Origin: Pseudohongiella spirulinae
GTDB lineage: Bacteria > Pseudomonadota > Gammaproteobacteria > Pseudomonadales > Pseudohongiellaceae
Direction of reading: 5' to 3'
Assembly: GCF_001444425.1 (NCBI RefSeq)
Contig: NZ_CP013189.1
Coordinates: forward strand, 248,001 to 312,000
Length of the DNA stretch: 64,000 nucleotides
Made by a program: the position numbers and the translations under genes
Notes under the pieces: generated by a model
Seen by the model: the letters and a program-made list of their open reading frames with translations, nothing else
What the model was told of the DNA's origin: nothing
Databases searched by the model: none
Shown: piece by piece, positions 52,427 to 60,824 of the stretch
Numbering within the stretch: position 1 is the stretch's first letter
Layout of the letters: each line of letters opens with the position of its first letter

Positions 52427-53133
52427 TGGTAGCCACGCTCCAGCGCCTGCCAGTGGCGTGGCTCAAAGTTGAATTCGGCCTGGCGCCGCAGCCATTTGTT
52501 TAACGAGCGATGCAGACGGCTCAGGTTGCCACGTTGCCAGGTGCTGCGGCCCGACGGGCGAATGGCGCACTTGTCGAAATCGATCAGATAAATCTGATCG
52601 GTTCTGGTGAGCAGTATATTGCTGGCATTCAGGTCGGTGTGATCAATATGATGCTGGTGAAAGCGCTGAATCATCCGGCCGATGGCTTCCCAGGTGGCTT
52701 CCGGCAGGGCTTCCTGGCATAGCAGTTCGGCCAGTGTGATGGCCTCGTGTATGCACTCGGTGATCATCTCGCCCTGATAGGTAAACAGTCCGGTTCGTGT
52801 ACAGCGGGTCGCGATGGGTCGCGGCACGGGCAGACCCAGGTCGCGCATTTGTCCCAGTAACAGGAATTCCCGCCACATGCGGCTGTGCTCCATGCCTGTG
52901 TACAGGTAAGAGTCCCGCACCAGACGTCCAAACAGCCCGCCTCGGTGATATTTCTTGAGTACCAGCGTCAGGCCCTGGTGCTCAAAAAATATCACTGTCC
53001 CCCGGCCTTCCGTATTATCAGCGGCGACACTTCTCCCCTGCTCAACATCAAACAGTGCGCTCCGGGGTTCGCTCAGCACATCCTGATTGACCAGGATGAC
53101 GGCACTCCCTTGTTTGTATTGCTTATAGTGCAT
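52360..53133 (-). CDS. kdkA: Kdo kinase
   Basis: Phosphorylates 3-deoxy-D-manno-octulosonate in the LPS inner core. The 257-residue product matches KdkA through EGRGTVIFF, KKYHRGGLFGRL, GLPVPRPIA, the catalytic HTDLNASNILL and IDFDKC, and ends its conserved part with ALERGYHH. A tail of about 20 extra residues runs into the end of the monooxygenase gene on the other strand. I chose the ATG at 53133; the frame is open 109 codons further, with another Met at 53229, but this extra part has no family match. Presence of a Kdo kinase agrees with cores carrying a single Kdo. Confidence 0.9.
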   Translation of the reverse strand: MHYKQYKQGSAVILVNQDVLSEPRSALFDVEQGRSVAADNTEGRGTVIFFEHQGLTLVLKKYHRGGLFGRLVRDSYLYTGMEHSRMWREFLLLGQMRDLGLPVPRPIATRCTRTGLFTYQGEMITECIHEAITLAELLCQEALPEATWEAIGRMIQRFHQHHIDHTDLNASNILLTRTDQIYLIDFDKCAIRPSGRSTWQRGNLSRLHRSLNKWLRRQAEFNFEPRHWQALERGYHHPNTKTPSSSGARLNSLRSLP

Positions 53134-53256
53134 GTGTTTATTCTTGCCGATCGCCGGTGTCAGGGCGATGACATTCACCTGTTTTGCAGTCACACGCCGG
53201 AAGATTACCGCGCATTTTTCCGCTAACATAGTGTTTTTTCGAAAAAGTAGCCTCGT

Positions 53257-54165
53257 ATGAGTGAGTATCCCATCCCCGAACCCCGTTGGTCGGATGGCCT
53301 GCAGGGGCGCTTTTTGCGCCTGGCCGCCAGTGGTCTGGTGTCTGCACGCTGGTTCTTGCCGAATCTGCCGGATCAACAATCGCTGGCGGCCAGAACGGGG
53401 CGGCTGCACATTGAAATTGTCAGCCATTGCTGGAATTACGCGCATATGCAGGTGTATCAACTCAGCTCGTTGGTGCTGTTTCCGCCCAAAGATGTCGACG
53501 TCACCATGACGGTGTTTTACGGCGAGGAAGATAAAGAGACGGTTGAGCTGCTGGACTTTTTTGCGCAGCAGGCAGTGCCTGGCGTCACCTGGAACTGGCA
53601 GAAACTGCCCAAACAGGCGCTGTTCCGCCGGGCGATTGGGCGCAATCTGGCGGCCAAACAGTCGAAGGCGGACTGGGTCTGGTTTACTGACTGTGATCTG
53701 TTGTTTCGCGATAACTGCCTGGATGCGCTGGGCGCTGCGCTGCAGGGGCGACAGGACAGTCTGGTGTTCCCGGCATCGGAATACTGCACTGGCTTGCTGA
53801 CACCGGATGAGCCGCTGCTGTCACCGCCCATGTCACCACCTCAGCTTGTGGATGCTGACCCGGCCCTGTTCAGCCGCTTTGACAAGGATAGAGCCACCGG
53901 ACCCTTGCAGATTACGCATGGCGATATTGCCAGAGCGGTAGGTTATTGCGAGAGCCTGCCGTATTACCAGCGCCCGTCGGCGACCTGGTGTAAGGCCTAT
54001 GAGGACAGAGCGTTTCGTTGGTTGTTGAGGACACAGGGCACTGCCATACAGGTGCCCGGTGTGTACCGTATTCGGCACGTGGCGAAAGGGCGCTACACTG
54101 GCAGTGCCTTAAATACCGGGGTGCGCAGTGCGTTGCGGCGGGCTGTGGCCCGGTTGAAGGGTTGA
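53257..54165 (+). CDS. Glycosyltransferase, GT2/GT-A-like
   Basis: Protein of 302 residues with a GT-A-like domain. After a short N-terminal extension, IEIVSHCWNYAHM begins the nucleotide-binding fold; the metal-binding DxD motif is DCD in WFTDCDLLF; a later histidine-rich RIRHVAKGRY may complete the site. No membrane segments. Divergent from kdkA, with about 120 bases between starts, so a role in LPS or another envelope glycan is likely but not shown. The donor and acceptor are unknown. No strong ribosome site is visible before the ATG. A GC-rich hairpin follows the stop codon. Confidence 0.72.
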   Translation: MSEYPIPEPRWSDGLQGRFLRLAASGLVSARWFLPNLPDQQSLAARTGRLHIEIVSHCWNYAHMQVYQLSSLVLFPPKDVDVTMTVFYGEEDKETVELLDFFAQQAVPGVTWNWQKLPKQALFRRAIGRNLAAKQSKADWVWFTDCDLLFRDNCLDALGAALQGRQDSLVFPASEYCTGLLTPDEPLLSPPMSPPQLVDADPALFSRFDKDRATGPLQITHGDIARAVGYCESLPYYQRPSATWCKAYEDRAFRWLLRTQGTAIQVPGVYRIRHVAKGRYTGSALNTGVRSALRRAVARLKG

Positions 54166-54168
54166 GCA

Positions 54169-54211
54169 GCCCGCGCCGGTTTTATCGGGTCGGGTAGACA
54201 ACCGCGCGGGC
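54169..54211. terminator. GC-rich hairpin between convergent genes
   Basis: GCCCGCGCCGGTT (54169-54181) pairs with AACCGCGCGGGC (54200-54211) with a single bulged C. It follows the glycosyltransferase stop by three bases and precedes the hydrolase stop. A short TATTT follows on the plus strand. Likely a two-way terminator, without a strong T-tract. Confidence 0.6.
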
Positions 54212-54226
54212 GTATTTGTAGATCAG

Positions 54227-55477
54227 TCAGTTGTGATACAACTTCAGCCCAACGGCATCCAGACCGCTGAAGCCGGTCCAGCCATCCGGGCCAGCTTCGG
54301 CACCATCTTCCGGTAGCTCCAGATAACGACGCTTGTCGGTGTCGCCCTTCAGGTGCAGGTCAAGAAAGGCAGTGGCGAAGTGCTGCAGGATATTGTTCAT
54401 GCGCACGTTGTCCCACACCGGGTCGGTATAGTGCGCCGCCCCTTGCGGGTTCTCCGCGGTCAAGAATTCCACCGGCAGCGGAATGGGCGCTGCCACGCTG
54501 TGCCCGGCATTCTTGAACACCAGCAGGTAGCGATCGCTGTTCACCGCTCCGTCGTACAGCGCTTTCACGCCATTATCGTAGCCCGATGTCGCATCAGCAT
54601 CGCCTGCCACAAACAGCGCTGGAACTGTCAGACCGGTCAGGCCCTCAGCATCCCAGAAGCCCATCTGCATGCCCCAGGGCGCGATCGGAATGCCGGCCTT
54701 GATGCGCGGGTCCAGTGTGCTGCGGAACTGCGGATTACTGGCGGCCAGTTCATGCAACTGCCGATTCGGCGGTGCACCGATGAAACCCACGCCCGCATCG
54801 CTGTAACCTGCCCCCATGTTGTTGACGGCACCAAAACCACCCATGGAATAACCGACGATGGCGGTGTTATCAGCATCGACCACGCCATGCAGAAAGTGTG
54901 TGGCATCGGCGCTGAAGGCCGCCATGCTGTCCAGCACCAGCCGCTGATCGTAGCTGCGGTTATACAGTGTGCTGTTAAAGTTCTGCTGATCATCATAGGT
55001 GCTGTCTTTGTGGTCTATGGAGACAACCACATAGCCCTTGCTGGCCAGGTTTTCACCCAGATGGCTGAGCAGATATCGATTACCGGGATGGCCATGGGAA
55101 ATGATGACCAGCGGGAATGATGTTTCCCGGGCAGGTTCGGCATCCCTGACTGCGCGACCATGCAGAGTGGCAGTAATCTGCGGGTTACGGGTGATGGTGG
55201 CATACTCAGTACCTGGCACTTGTTCGGCCGTCAATGCTGCCGGGTACCATACTTCAATTGTCAGCTCACGCGTGTACAGCGGTGTCGGCTCGCCCTGACG
55301 TGCATTCAGAATGTCCGGGCGATCAGCCAGGCTGATTTGCAGTGTTCGCACGCCTGTATCGTGCTCGCCATGAGCTGCCAGCTCCGGTGCGTCAGGGCGA
55401 ATGATATCAATGCGGTTGATCTGGGCTAATGTGCTTGAGGTCAGAGTCATGAGCAGAAAAATGTAAAGTGTTTTCAT
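54227..55477 (-). CDS. Exported alpha/beta hydrolase (PAF-acetylhydrolase/dienelactone hydrolase-like)
   Basis: Serine hydrolase of 416 residues with a signal peptide ending around STLAQ. The nucleophile elbow is GYSMGGFGAV; an oxyanion-type HGHPGNR is found upstream; the acid is likely in AGDADATSG, and the base His in FKNAGHSVA. The overall style (SIDHKDSTYDD, VGYSMGG, GIPIAPWG) is that of large platelet-activating-factor-acetylhydrolase-like esterases. Substrate is unknown; short acyl esters are typical of the family. It should act in the periplasm. Confidence 0.83.
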   Translation of the reverse strand: MKTLYIFLLMTLTSSTLAQINRIDIIRPDAPELAAHGEHDTGVRTLQISLADRPDILNARQGEPTPLYTRELTIEVWYPAALTAEQVPGTEYATITRNPQITATLHGRAVRDAEPARETSFPLVIISHGHPGNRYLLSHLGENLASKGYVVVSIDHKDSTYDDQQNFNSTLYNRSYDQRLVLDSMAAFSADATHFLHGVVDADNTAIVGYSMGGFGAVNNMGAGYSDAGVGFIGAPPNRQLHELAASNPQFRSTLDPRIKAGIPIAPWGMQMGFWDAEGLTGLTVPALFVAGDADATSGYDNGVKALYDGAVNSDRYLLVFKNAGHSVAAPIPLPVEFLTAENPQGAAHYTDPVWDNVRMNNILQHFATAFLDLHLKGDTDKRRYLELPEDGAEAGPDGWTGFSGLDAVGLKLYHN

Positions 55478-55564
55478 GTTTATACCAGAATAATCAGGCT
55501 GTGTTCAGGCGTGTAGCTGTTAAACTGCTTATATCAATGTGACGGTCGTCCGGAGGTAAAACCA

Positions 55565-56113
55565 GTGCAATCCAGGTTTATAACATATCTTTTGTGTACT
55601 TTTGTCATCATGCTGATGTCCGCACCCCTGACCCATGCAGACTCGGCGCAGGAAATTGACATCAAGGTGGATGCAGCGCTGGAACGTTTCCGGGCGGAGG
55701 TGCAGGGTGGTGAGCGCTTTTTGCAGGCCGCTGCAGGCGTGATGGTTTTTCCGTCTGTGCTCAAGGCCGGGTTTGGTATTGGTGGTGAGTACGGTGAAGG
55801 TGCGTTGCGTATTGGTGGCCAGACGGTGGACTACTACAGCACGGCAGCGGCTTCTATCGGGTTTCAGTTTGGGGCGCAATCTAAAGCTGTGTTTGTGTTG
55901 TTTATGGATGAGCAGGCGCTGCAGTCGTTCAGAAATACGGCCGGCTGGCGTGCCGGTGTGGATGGTTCGATCAACCTGATCAGAATTGGCGCAGGCGCCT
56001 CGGTGGATACCAACAATCTGCAGGATCCGGTGGTGGGTTTTGTGCTCACCAACGCCGGGCTGATGTACAACCTGACGTTGGAGGGCTCAAAGTTCACGCG
56101 GCTGGAGAAGTGA
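55565..56113 (+). CDS. SYLF/YSC84-domain lipid-binding protein, exported
   Basis: Protein of 182 residues with a signal peptide ending near THADS, then a SYLF domain. Typical pieces are AAAGVMVFPSVLKAGFGIGGEYGEGAL, the tyrosine-containing YYSTAAASIGFQFG and VDGSINLIRIGAGA (cores quoted). SYLF domains bind phospholipids or phosphoinositides; the bacterial role is not settled. The GTG start has GGAGG nine bases upstream. It ends two bases before the stop of the convergent phosphatase gene. Confidence 0.85.
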   Translation: MQSRFITYLLCTFVIMLMSAPLTHADSAQEIDIKVDAALERFRAEVQGGERFLQAAAGVMVFPSVLKAGFGIGGEYGEGALRIGGQTVDYYSTAAASIGFQFGAQSKAVFVLFMDEQALQSFRNTAGWRAGVDGSINLIRIGAGASVDTNNLQDPVVGFVLTNAGLMYNLTLEGSKFTRLEK

Positions 56114-56115
56114 TA

Positions 56116-57027
56116 CTATTCCAGGAAATTGGCGCGCAATGTTGCCAAGTCCTGCGCGCTCAACTGTAACGCCTGGCTGATGTAGTTATCAACTGAGCCG
56201 TACTGCCTGGACATTTCATCAAAAGCGGTTTCGATGTAGGAGCGCCGCGTACCCATTAAGGCCGAGAGTGCAGCTTCGGGCATGCGCGACAAAAATTCAT
56301 AATTGTTGTCGGCTGGCTCGTTCAGTGCTGGAGCCGAGCCCTGATATTCTGGCAGGGAGGCGATAACCTCGGATAGAGTGTAATCCAGGATGGCTGTCTC
56401 CCTGTCGACTCCCAGTGCGATGAGCAGCAGGGCGGCCGCGATTCCTGTGCGATCCTTGCCTGCTGAACAGTGGAACAGCAGTGGTTCATCACGGCTTGCC
56501 AGTTCGGCAAACATGTCCGCATAGTGCGGTCGCTGCTCGGTCACCATGTTACGGTACATGTCACCCATCAGCCTCTCGGCTTCAGCGGCGTCAAGGTCCG
56601 GTTTCATGAAGTCGGCCAGCAGCTCGCCGTCATCCCCCAGTCCCATATCGTAGTCCCATGTCATCATTTTGACCGGGCTGGCCTGCCAGTGGGTGGGTTC
56701 ACTGCTGCGCTCCTCTGTGGAGCGCAGATCTACGACGGTTGCAATGCCCAGTGATTCCAGAGCACGGTAATCATCGTCGGTCAGGTGGTGCAGTACCCCG
56801 GAGCGGAACAGCATGCCGGATTTTACGGTTTTGCCGTCCTGAGTCTGAAATCCGCCGAGATCCCTGAAGTTACGTCCGCCTTCCAGTAGAATCAGGTGCC
56901 TTTCTATCAGAGCGCGTTCGGCTGGCGTTGCTGCCATGGCCGAAAGTCCCAGTAGTGCTGACAGAAGACAGCCCCCCCATACTGCCATCAGGCGCGGTGG
57001 TAACCGATTGTAGAGTTTTCTCATCAT
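56116..57027 (-). CDS. Exported tyrosine-phosphatase-like enzyme (CX5R)
   Basis: Phosphatase of 303 residues with an N-terminal signal peptide ending about AMAAT. The P-loop HCSAGKDRTGIA gives the CX5R catalytic motif, with the Cys nucleophile and Arg; NFRDLGGF and the FRSGVLHHLT stretch are typical of the bacterial Y_phosphatase3/LipA-like dual-specificity group, some of which act on phosphoinositides or phytate rather than proteins. Because it is exported, a small phosphorylated organic molecule is a plausible substrate. The gene follows the TonB-dependent receptor by 32 bases on the same strand and is likely co-transcribed. Confidence 0.85.
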   Translation of the reverse strand: MMRKLYNRLPPRLMAVWGGCLLSALLGLSAMAATPAERALIERHLILLEGGRNFRDLGGFQTQDGKTVKSGMLFRSGVLHHLTDDDYRALESLGIATVVDLRSTEERSSEPTHWQASPVKMMTWDYDMGLGDDGELLADFMKPDLDAAEAERLMGDMYRNMVTEQRPHYADMFAELASRDEPLLFHCSAGKDRTGIAAALLLIALGVDRETAILDYTLSEVIASLPEYQGSAPALNEPADNNYEFLSRMPEAALSALMGTRRSYIETAFDEMSRQYGSVDNYISQALQLSAQDLATLRANFLE

Positions 57028-57059
57028 GGCTATTACCCTTTTCGTGTATTGTCAGATGT

Positions 57060-59594
57060 TCAGAAATTGGCCCGGATACCGGTCATGTAATGACGGCCAT
57101 AGCGTTCAACCTGATTAGGCGTGCGCGCGTTTTCAACATAGCGGACATCGACGGCATCATTGAGATTGTTGGCATTGAAGTACACCGACAGATCAGCGCC
57201 CATGACTTGCCAGGGCAGGTCGTATTTCACATTCAGGTCCAGACGCTTCTGCGCTGCCCAGTACTCAGCAAAGGCATCGTTTTCGGTGGTGGACAGCCAG
57301 TCATCGCGGTATTGGTAATTGATGCGAAGTGAAAGCCTTTCAGTTTCGTAGTACACCGATGTGTTGTAGATGACATCCGATGTGCCGGGCAGGCTGAAGG
57401 AATTGTTACCCCGGGTTTTGAATTTGCTGTCAAGCAGTGTGATATTGGCGTTAAATCCCAGACCATCAAGCGCGCTCGGCATGAAATCGGCCAACTGTGC
57501 AATCAGATTGAATTCCACACCACTCAGTTTGCCGTCGCGACCATTGATAAAACCGGTGTAACTCCAGTTTTCACCAGCGGCTGAGGGCACATAGACGCCG
57601 CCATCGATCGTCGCACTGTCGGCGTAAATAACATTCTCAATATTGCGGTGGAAGGCGCCCAGACTGACCAGGCTTGCATCACCTGCGTACCATTCCAGTG
57701 ATACATCCAGGCCGGCAGCTTCCTCTGGTTCAAGTGATGGGTTACCGCCGGTGACAATGCGATCTACCAGATTGACTGAGGCGGCGGCACGCCACTCATT
57801 GTATGTCGGGCGACTGATAGAGGTGGTTGCTGCCAGTCGCAGCTTCAGATCTTCACGCAGGTCGATGTTGATGTGAGCACTGGGCAGGGCGTGCGTCAGT
57901 GTGTCAGCGTAGTTGGCAATGGGGCCTTCACTGCTGTAGTCAGTGCGTTCGACACGCATGCCTGCCACGATGTTGCCCCAGTCGAACTCGCTCTTGGCCA
58001 TCGCATAAATGGCTGTGATGTCCTCATCGATGGCTACCCGCTGATCCGCCGGTACGGGCACGCTGATGCCGCCAACGGCCTGCTCCCAGGCTCTGAACAG
58101 TCCCTGATTGTCATAGACAGTGCCGCCCACCGTGTTGTTCATGTCGCTTTCCCAGCGAGCACCGGTGTCAAAGTCGTTTATGTTCAGGGTTTGTGGAAAG
58201 GCAGTTTGGGCAATAGCGAAACCGGCTCCGCGGCCTTCGCGTTGATCGTGTTCCAGGCCCAGCTTGACGGTTGCATCGCGACCGAACAGCTCCATGTTGC
58301 GCTCGGCGTCCAGTTTTAACTTGCTGGCATCAATGTCCAAGCCAGAATCGACGATTATTCCCAGGTTGACCGGGAAACTGATGTTGGCGGCGGTGATCGG
58401 CGTGCGTGTAAAGGGCGCCATCAGGGTGACCCGTGGGTCTTCCAGATTGCTGATGTCAAACTCGGCAGCCGCCTGACCGCCCGCGCTCAAGGGGATAGGC
58501 AGGAACAAGCTGCTCTCTGTGTTGGTCAGGTTGATTCTGGCTTCGATAAACCAGCCACCTGCGCTGACATCAGCGCCCAGGGTGTTGGTAAGCACTGAGT
58601 TTTCGTATTCTCCAAGTTGCAGCAGGCGCTGTGTCAGAACCAAGGGCTGATAGCCGTTGTCTCCTGTTGCCTGCGGCTGACGAATCGCGTTGGCGCCAGT
58701 CTCGAAATCAACCACATATTGATTTCGCTCTTCATCATCGACGAACTCACTGAACAGGGTTGAAAAGAAAAACCGGTTCATGGTGTCGGCGGGGCGGTAC
58801 TCCAGACGACCACCATAAGCTGAATCCCGGCGGTCTACAAAGTAACTGCGATAGTCAATTGAGTTCAGTATCCGCTCCCTGGAGTTGTTGTCCCACTCCA
58901 GGTCATACTCGCGGTTATCAGTGATCTGTTCGCGCAGATTCTCAGAGGCGAACAGGGAAAAACCCAGCGTTTCACCCGACCAGGACAGGCGGCCGCTGTA
59001 TCGGCTGACATCGCCGCCGCCCAGACGCTGTTCACCGATACCGAAATCAGTTGCTGCTGACCAGCCGTCCACTTCGAAAGGGTTAAAGGAATCTATGTTG
59101 ATGTAGCCAGACACAGCCTCGCCGGGCATATCGGGCGTGATTGCTTTGTTGGCCTCGATACGGCGTGTGATGACAGAAGGGAACGCGTCAAAACGCGGGA
59201 CACGACCGTTCTCGGCACCGGGAATGCTCAGGCCATCGATGGCCAGTTGCGTGTAGCGGAACGGGGCGCCACGGAAATTGATATATCGCGCCTGGCCCTG
59301 GTCGCGTTCGATTGCCAGCCCGGGCATACGGCCCAGAGAGTCCGCCAGGTTCTGGTCGGGGAACCGGCCGATGGTGTCAGCAGAGACTACATCCAGGTAG
59401 TTGTCAGCGTTACGCTTTTCTTCTATCGCGGCACGTTGACTGTCGCGGATGGGGGTGCCGTAAGTGACTACTTCGGTCACCTCAGGTGCGCTGTTTTCCT
59501 GAGCCAGCGCTGGTACAGAGATTAAAGAATGAGCAAGTGCTGATGCAATAGCCGTGGCGAGTAAACATTGTTTTTTATTCAGACAAAAAGACAT
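57060..59594 (-). CDS. TonB-dependent outer-membrane receptor
   Basis: Outer-membrane active-transport receptor of 844 residues. A signal peptide ends near ALAQEN; a TonB-box-like EVVTYG follows; the plug domain (residues about 45-170) contains ADSLGRMPGLAIERDQGQ and NFRGAPFRYTQLAIDGL (cores quoted), and the remainder is a 22-strand barrel ending in a terminal Phe (GIRANF). The starting ATG is at 59594; a TTG two codons earlier is possible. The pattern (IGRFPDQNLADSLGRMPG) matches the large carbohydrate/organic-nutrient receptors of marine gammaproteobacteria. Ligand unknown. The next gene encodes an exported phosphatase. Confidence 0.92.
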   Translation of the reverse strand: MSFCLNKKQCLLATAIASALAHSLISVPALAQENSAPEVTEVVTYGTPIRDSQRAAIEEKRNADNYLDVVSADTIGRFPDQNLADSLGRMPGLAIERDQGQARYINFRGAPFRYTQLAIDGLSIPGAENGRVPRFDAFPSVITRRIEANKAITPDMPGEAVSGYINIDSFNPFEVDGWSAATDFGIGEQRLGGGDVSRYSGRLSWSGETLGFSLFASENLREQITDNREYDLEWDNNSRERILNSIDYRSYFVDRRDSAYGGRLEYRPADTMNRFFFSTLFSEFVDDEERNQYVVDFETGANAIRQPQATGDNGYQPLVLTQRLLQLGEYENSVLTNTLGADVSAGGWFIEARINLTNTESSLFLPIPLSAGGQAAAEFDISNLEDPRVTLMAPFTRTPITAANISFPVNLGIIVDSGLDIDASKLKLDAERNMELFGRDATVKLGLEHDQREGRGAGFAIAQTAFPQTLNINDFDTGARWESDMNNTVGGTVYDNQGLFRAWEQAVGGISVPVPADQRVAIDEDITAIYAMAKSEFDWGNIVAGMRVERTDYSSEGPIANYADTLTHALPSAHINIDLREDLKLRLAATTSISRPTYNEWRAAASVNLVDRIVTGGNPSLEPEEAAGLDVSLEWYAGDASLVSLGAFHRNIENVIYADSATIDGGVYVPSAAGENWSYTGFINGRDGKLSGVEFNLIAQLADFMPSALDGLGFNANITLLDSKFKTRGNNSFSLPGTSDVIYNTSVYYETERLSLRINYQYRDDWLSTTENDAFAEYWAAQKRLDLNVKYDLPWQVMGADLSVYFNANNLNDAVDVRYVENARTPNQVERYGRHYMTGIRANF

Positions 59595-59641
59595 GTGCAA
59601 AGACTCCGTCGGGTTGTGAACGCGGTTATGGTGCGTTGGCT

Positions 59642-59690
59642 CTGTGACGAAGCTGTGAATAAGATGTTTTTTGCAGAAACGAGATATCTC
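59642..59690. promoter_or_regulatory. Operator-like repeats upstream of the TonB receptor gene
   Basis: CTGTGA occurs at 59642-59647 and 59653-59658, a direct repeat with an 11-base period, as used by PhoB/OmpR-type winged-helix regulators. A perfect 10-base palindrome GAGATATCTC lies at 59681-59690. Both are in the AT-rich gap between the putative regulator gene and the receptor gene. Function is inferred only. Confidence 0.35.
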
Positions 59691-59729
59691 AGAAAATAAA
59701 ATACTTATAAATCAGCGTATTGAGTTCGA

Positions 59730-60824
59730 TCAGGATGGTATTGAAATCCGGCTGGCAGGACATTTCAGTCGGTAACGATGACGTCCGGTTCGCTCGTCAC
59801 GCTGTGTCTCGAACAAAAACTCACTGGCCAGTTCTTCGCCGAGAGCTGTAACTATTTCGTCTTTTATTTTGTTCCGGTTCTGGTCCAGTATCTTGGCTCG
59901 CAAGCCATGATCACGCAGATCGTTAATGGCCTTCTGATGGCCATTGTAGCGGCTCATCAATGACAGTAATTGGGGAGTATTTGTAAGATCCGGCCGGTCA
60001 TTGGCGGGATTCAGGATCCAGCCACCGCGTTCTTGCTTTCTGCGCTGGGCATATAATGCGTAGTAGAAATAAGGTGTTTTACTCAAAACAATCGTAATGC
60101 CATGGGCCGTTACGCTGTGAGCTTTATGGTTGAATACAATGTTGGCAGGTGCATTCAATATATCAGTCAGCGTGCTGATGGACAGTTCTCCCGTGTCAGA
60201 GCGTGAAAGAGCCAACTCCAGACGCAGTTGCTGTGTGCGATTCAAGGGAGATGCGCTTTGAATGAGCCGCCTGGCTTGGTGATGTTTAAGTCCCAGCTTG
60301 TACATTTGTGCCAGAAAACTGCGCTCTGTGCCGCTTAACGGCAGAGGTAGTGAAAAAATGGCAAGCACTGCAAGCAGAGCGGCGCCACCGTTCACCAGCA
60401 AAAGTGGCCGTATGGCAGGCTCGCACCGAAGGTTGAAGGTGGCGTGCTGCTGTATGCCATTCCTCAGCCATTCAATTGTGAGGTTTTGGACGGTAAGCAG
60501 TCCAGTGTCGGGTTGCTTGCTGGTTTGTTCGTTGATATCAAGCAAACCAAGGCGGCATTGGTGAATGACCGGAAATCTACCGCCGATATCCAAAGTCTGC
60601 AGGTCGTCGTTAACAAGACGGGTAATGGTACGGATGACGTCCTGGTCAGAGAGGCTGTAGCGCAGAGCGTCATCGAGCCTTTGAGGAATCTGGAGTAACA
60701 ATTCTTGTTGAGTCTGACGATTGATACTGCTCATCGTTGACCACAGGCTGAGCAGAATTAGCAGCGCCGATAGTGCCAGCCAGCAAATAACAGCCTTGAT
60801 GGGGCGGTGGTAGCGGCTCAACAT
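59730..60824 (-). CDS. Membrane protein with possible C-terminal winged-helix domain, candidate regulator
   Basis: Protein of 364 residues that I do not recognise as a named family. A hydrophobic segment at residues about 10-30 and another at about 134-158 frame a periplasmic region of some 100 residues; the remaining 200 residues are cytosolic. The C-terminal part (TPYFYYALYAQRRKQ, then IKDEIVTALGEELASEF and HRYRL) resembles the winged-helix tails on some signalling proteins, suggesting a membrane-bound DNA-binding regulator, but that is pattern recognition only. It overlaps the preceding binding-protein-like gene by seven bases and lies directly upstream of the TonB receptor gene, whose control is its most likely job. 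Confidence 0.6.
   Translation of the reverse strand: MLSRYHRPIKAVICWLALSALLILLSLWSTMSSINRQTQQELLLQIPQRLDDALRYSLSDQDVIRTITRLVNDDLQTLDIGGRFPVIHQCRLGLLDINEQTSKQPDTGLLTVQNLTIEWLRNGIQQHATFNLRCEPAIRPLLLVNGGAALLAVLAIFSLPLPLSGTERSFLAQMYKLGLKHHQARRLIQSASPLNRTQQLRLELALSRSDTGELSISTLTDILNAPANIVFNHKAHSVTAHGITIVLSKTPYFYYALYAQRRKQERGGWILNPANDRPDLTNTPQLLSLMSRYNGHQKAINDLRDHGLRAKILDQNRNKIKDEIVTALGEELASEFLFETQRDERTGRHRYRLKCPASRISIPS

Noticed and set aside
53134-53460. 109-codon upstream extension of kdkA
   Set aside because: No similarity to KdkA and it crosses the start of the divergent glycosyltransferase gene.
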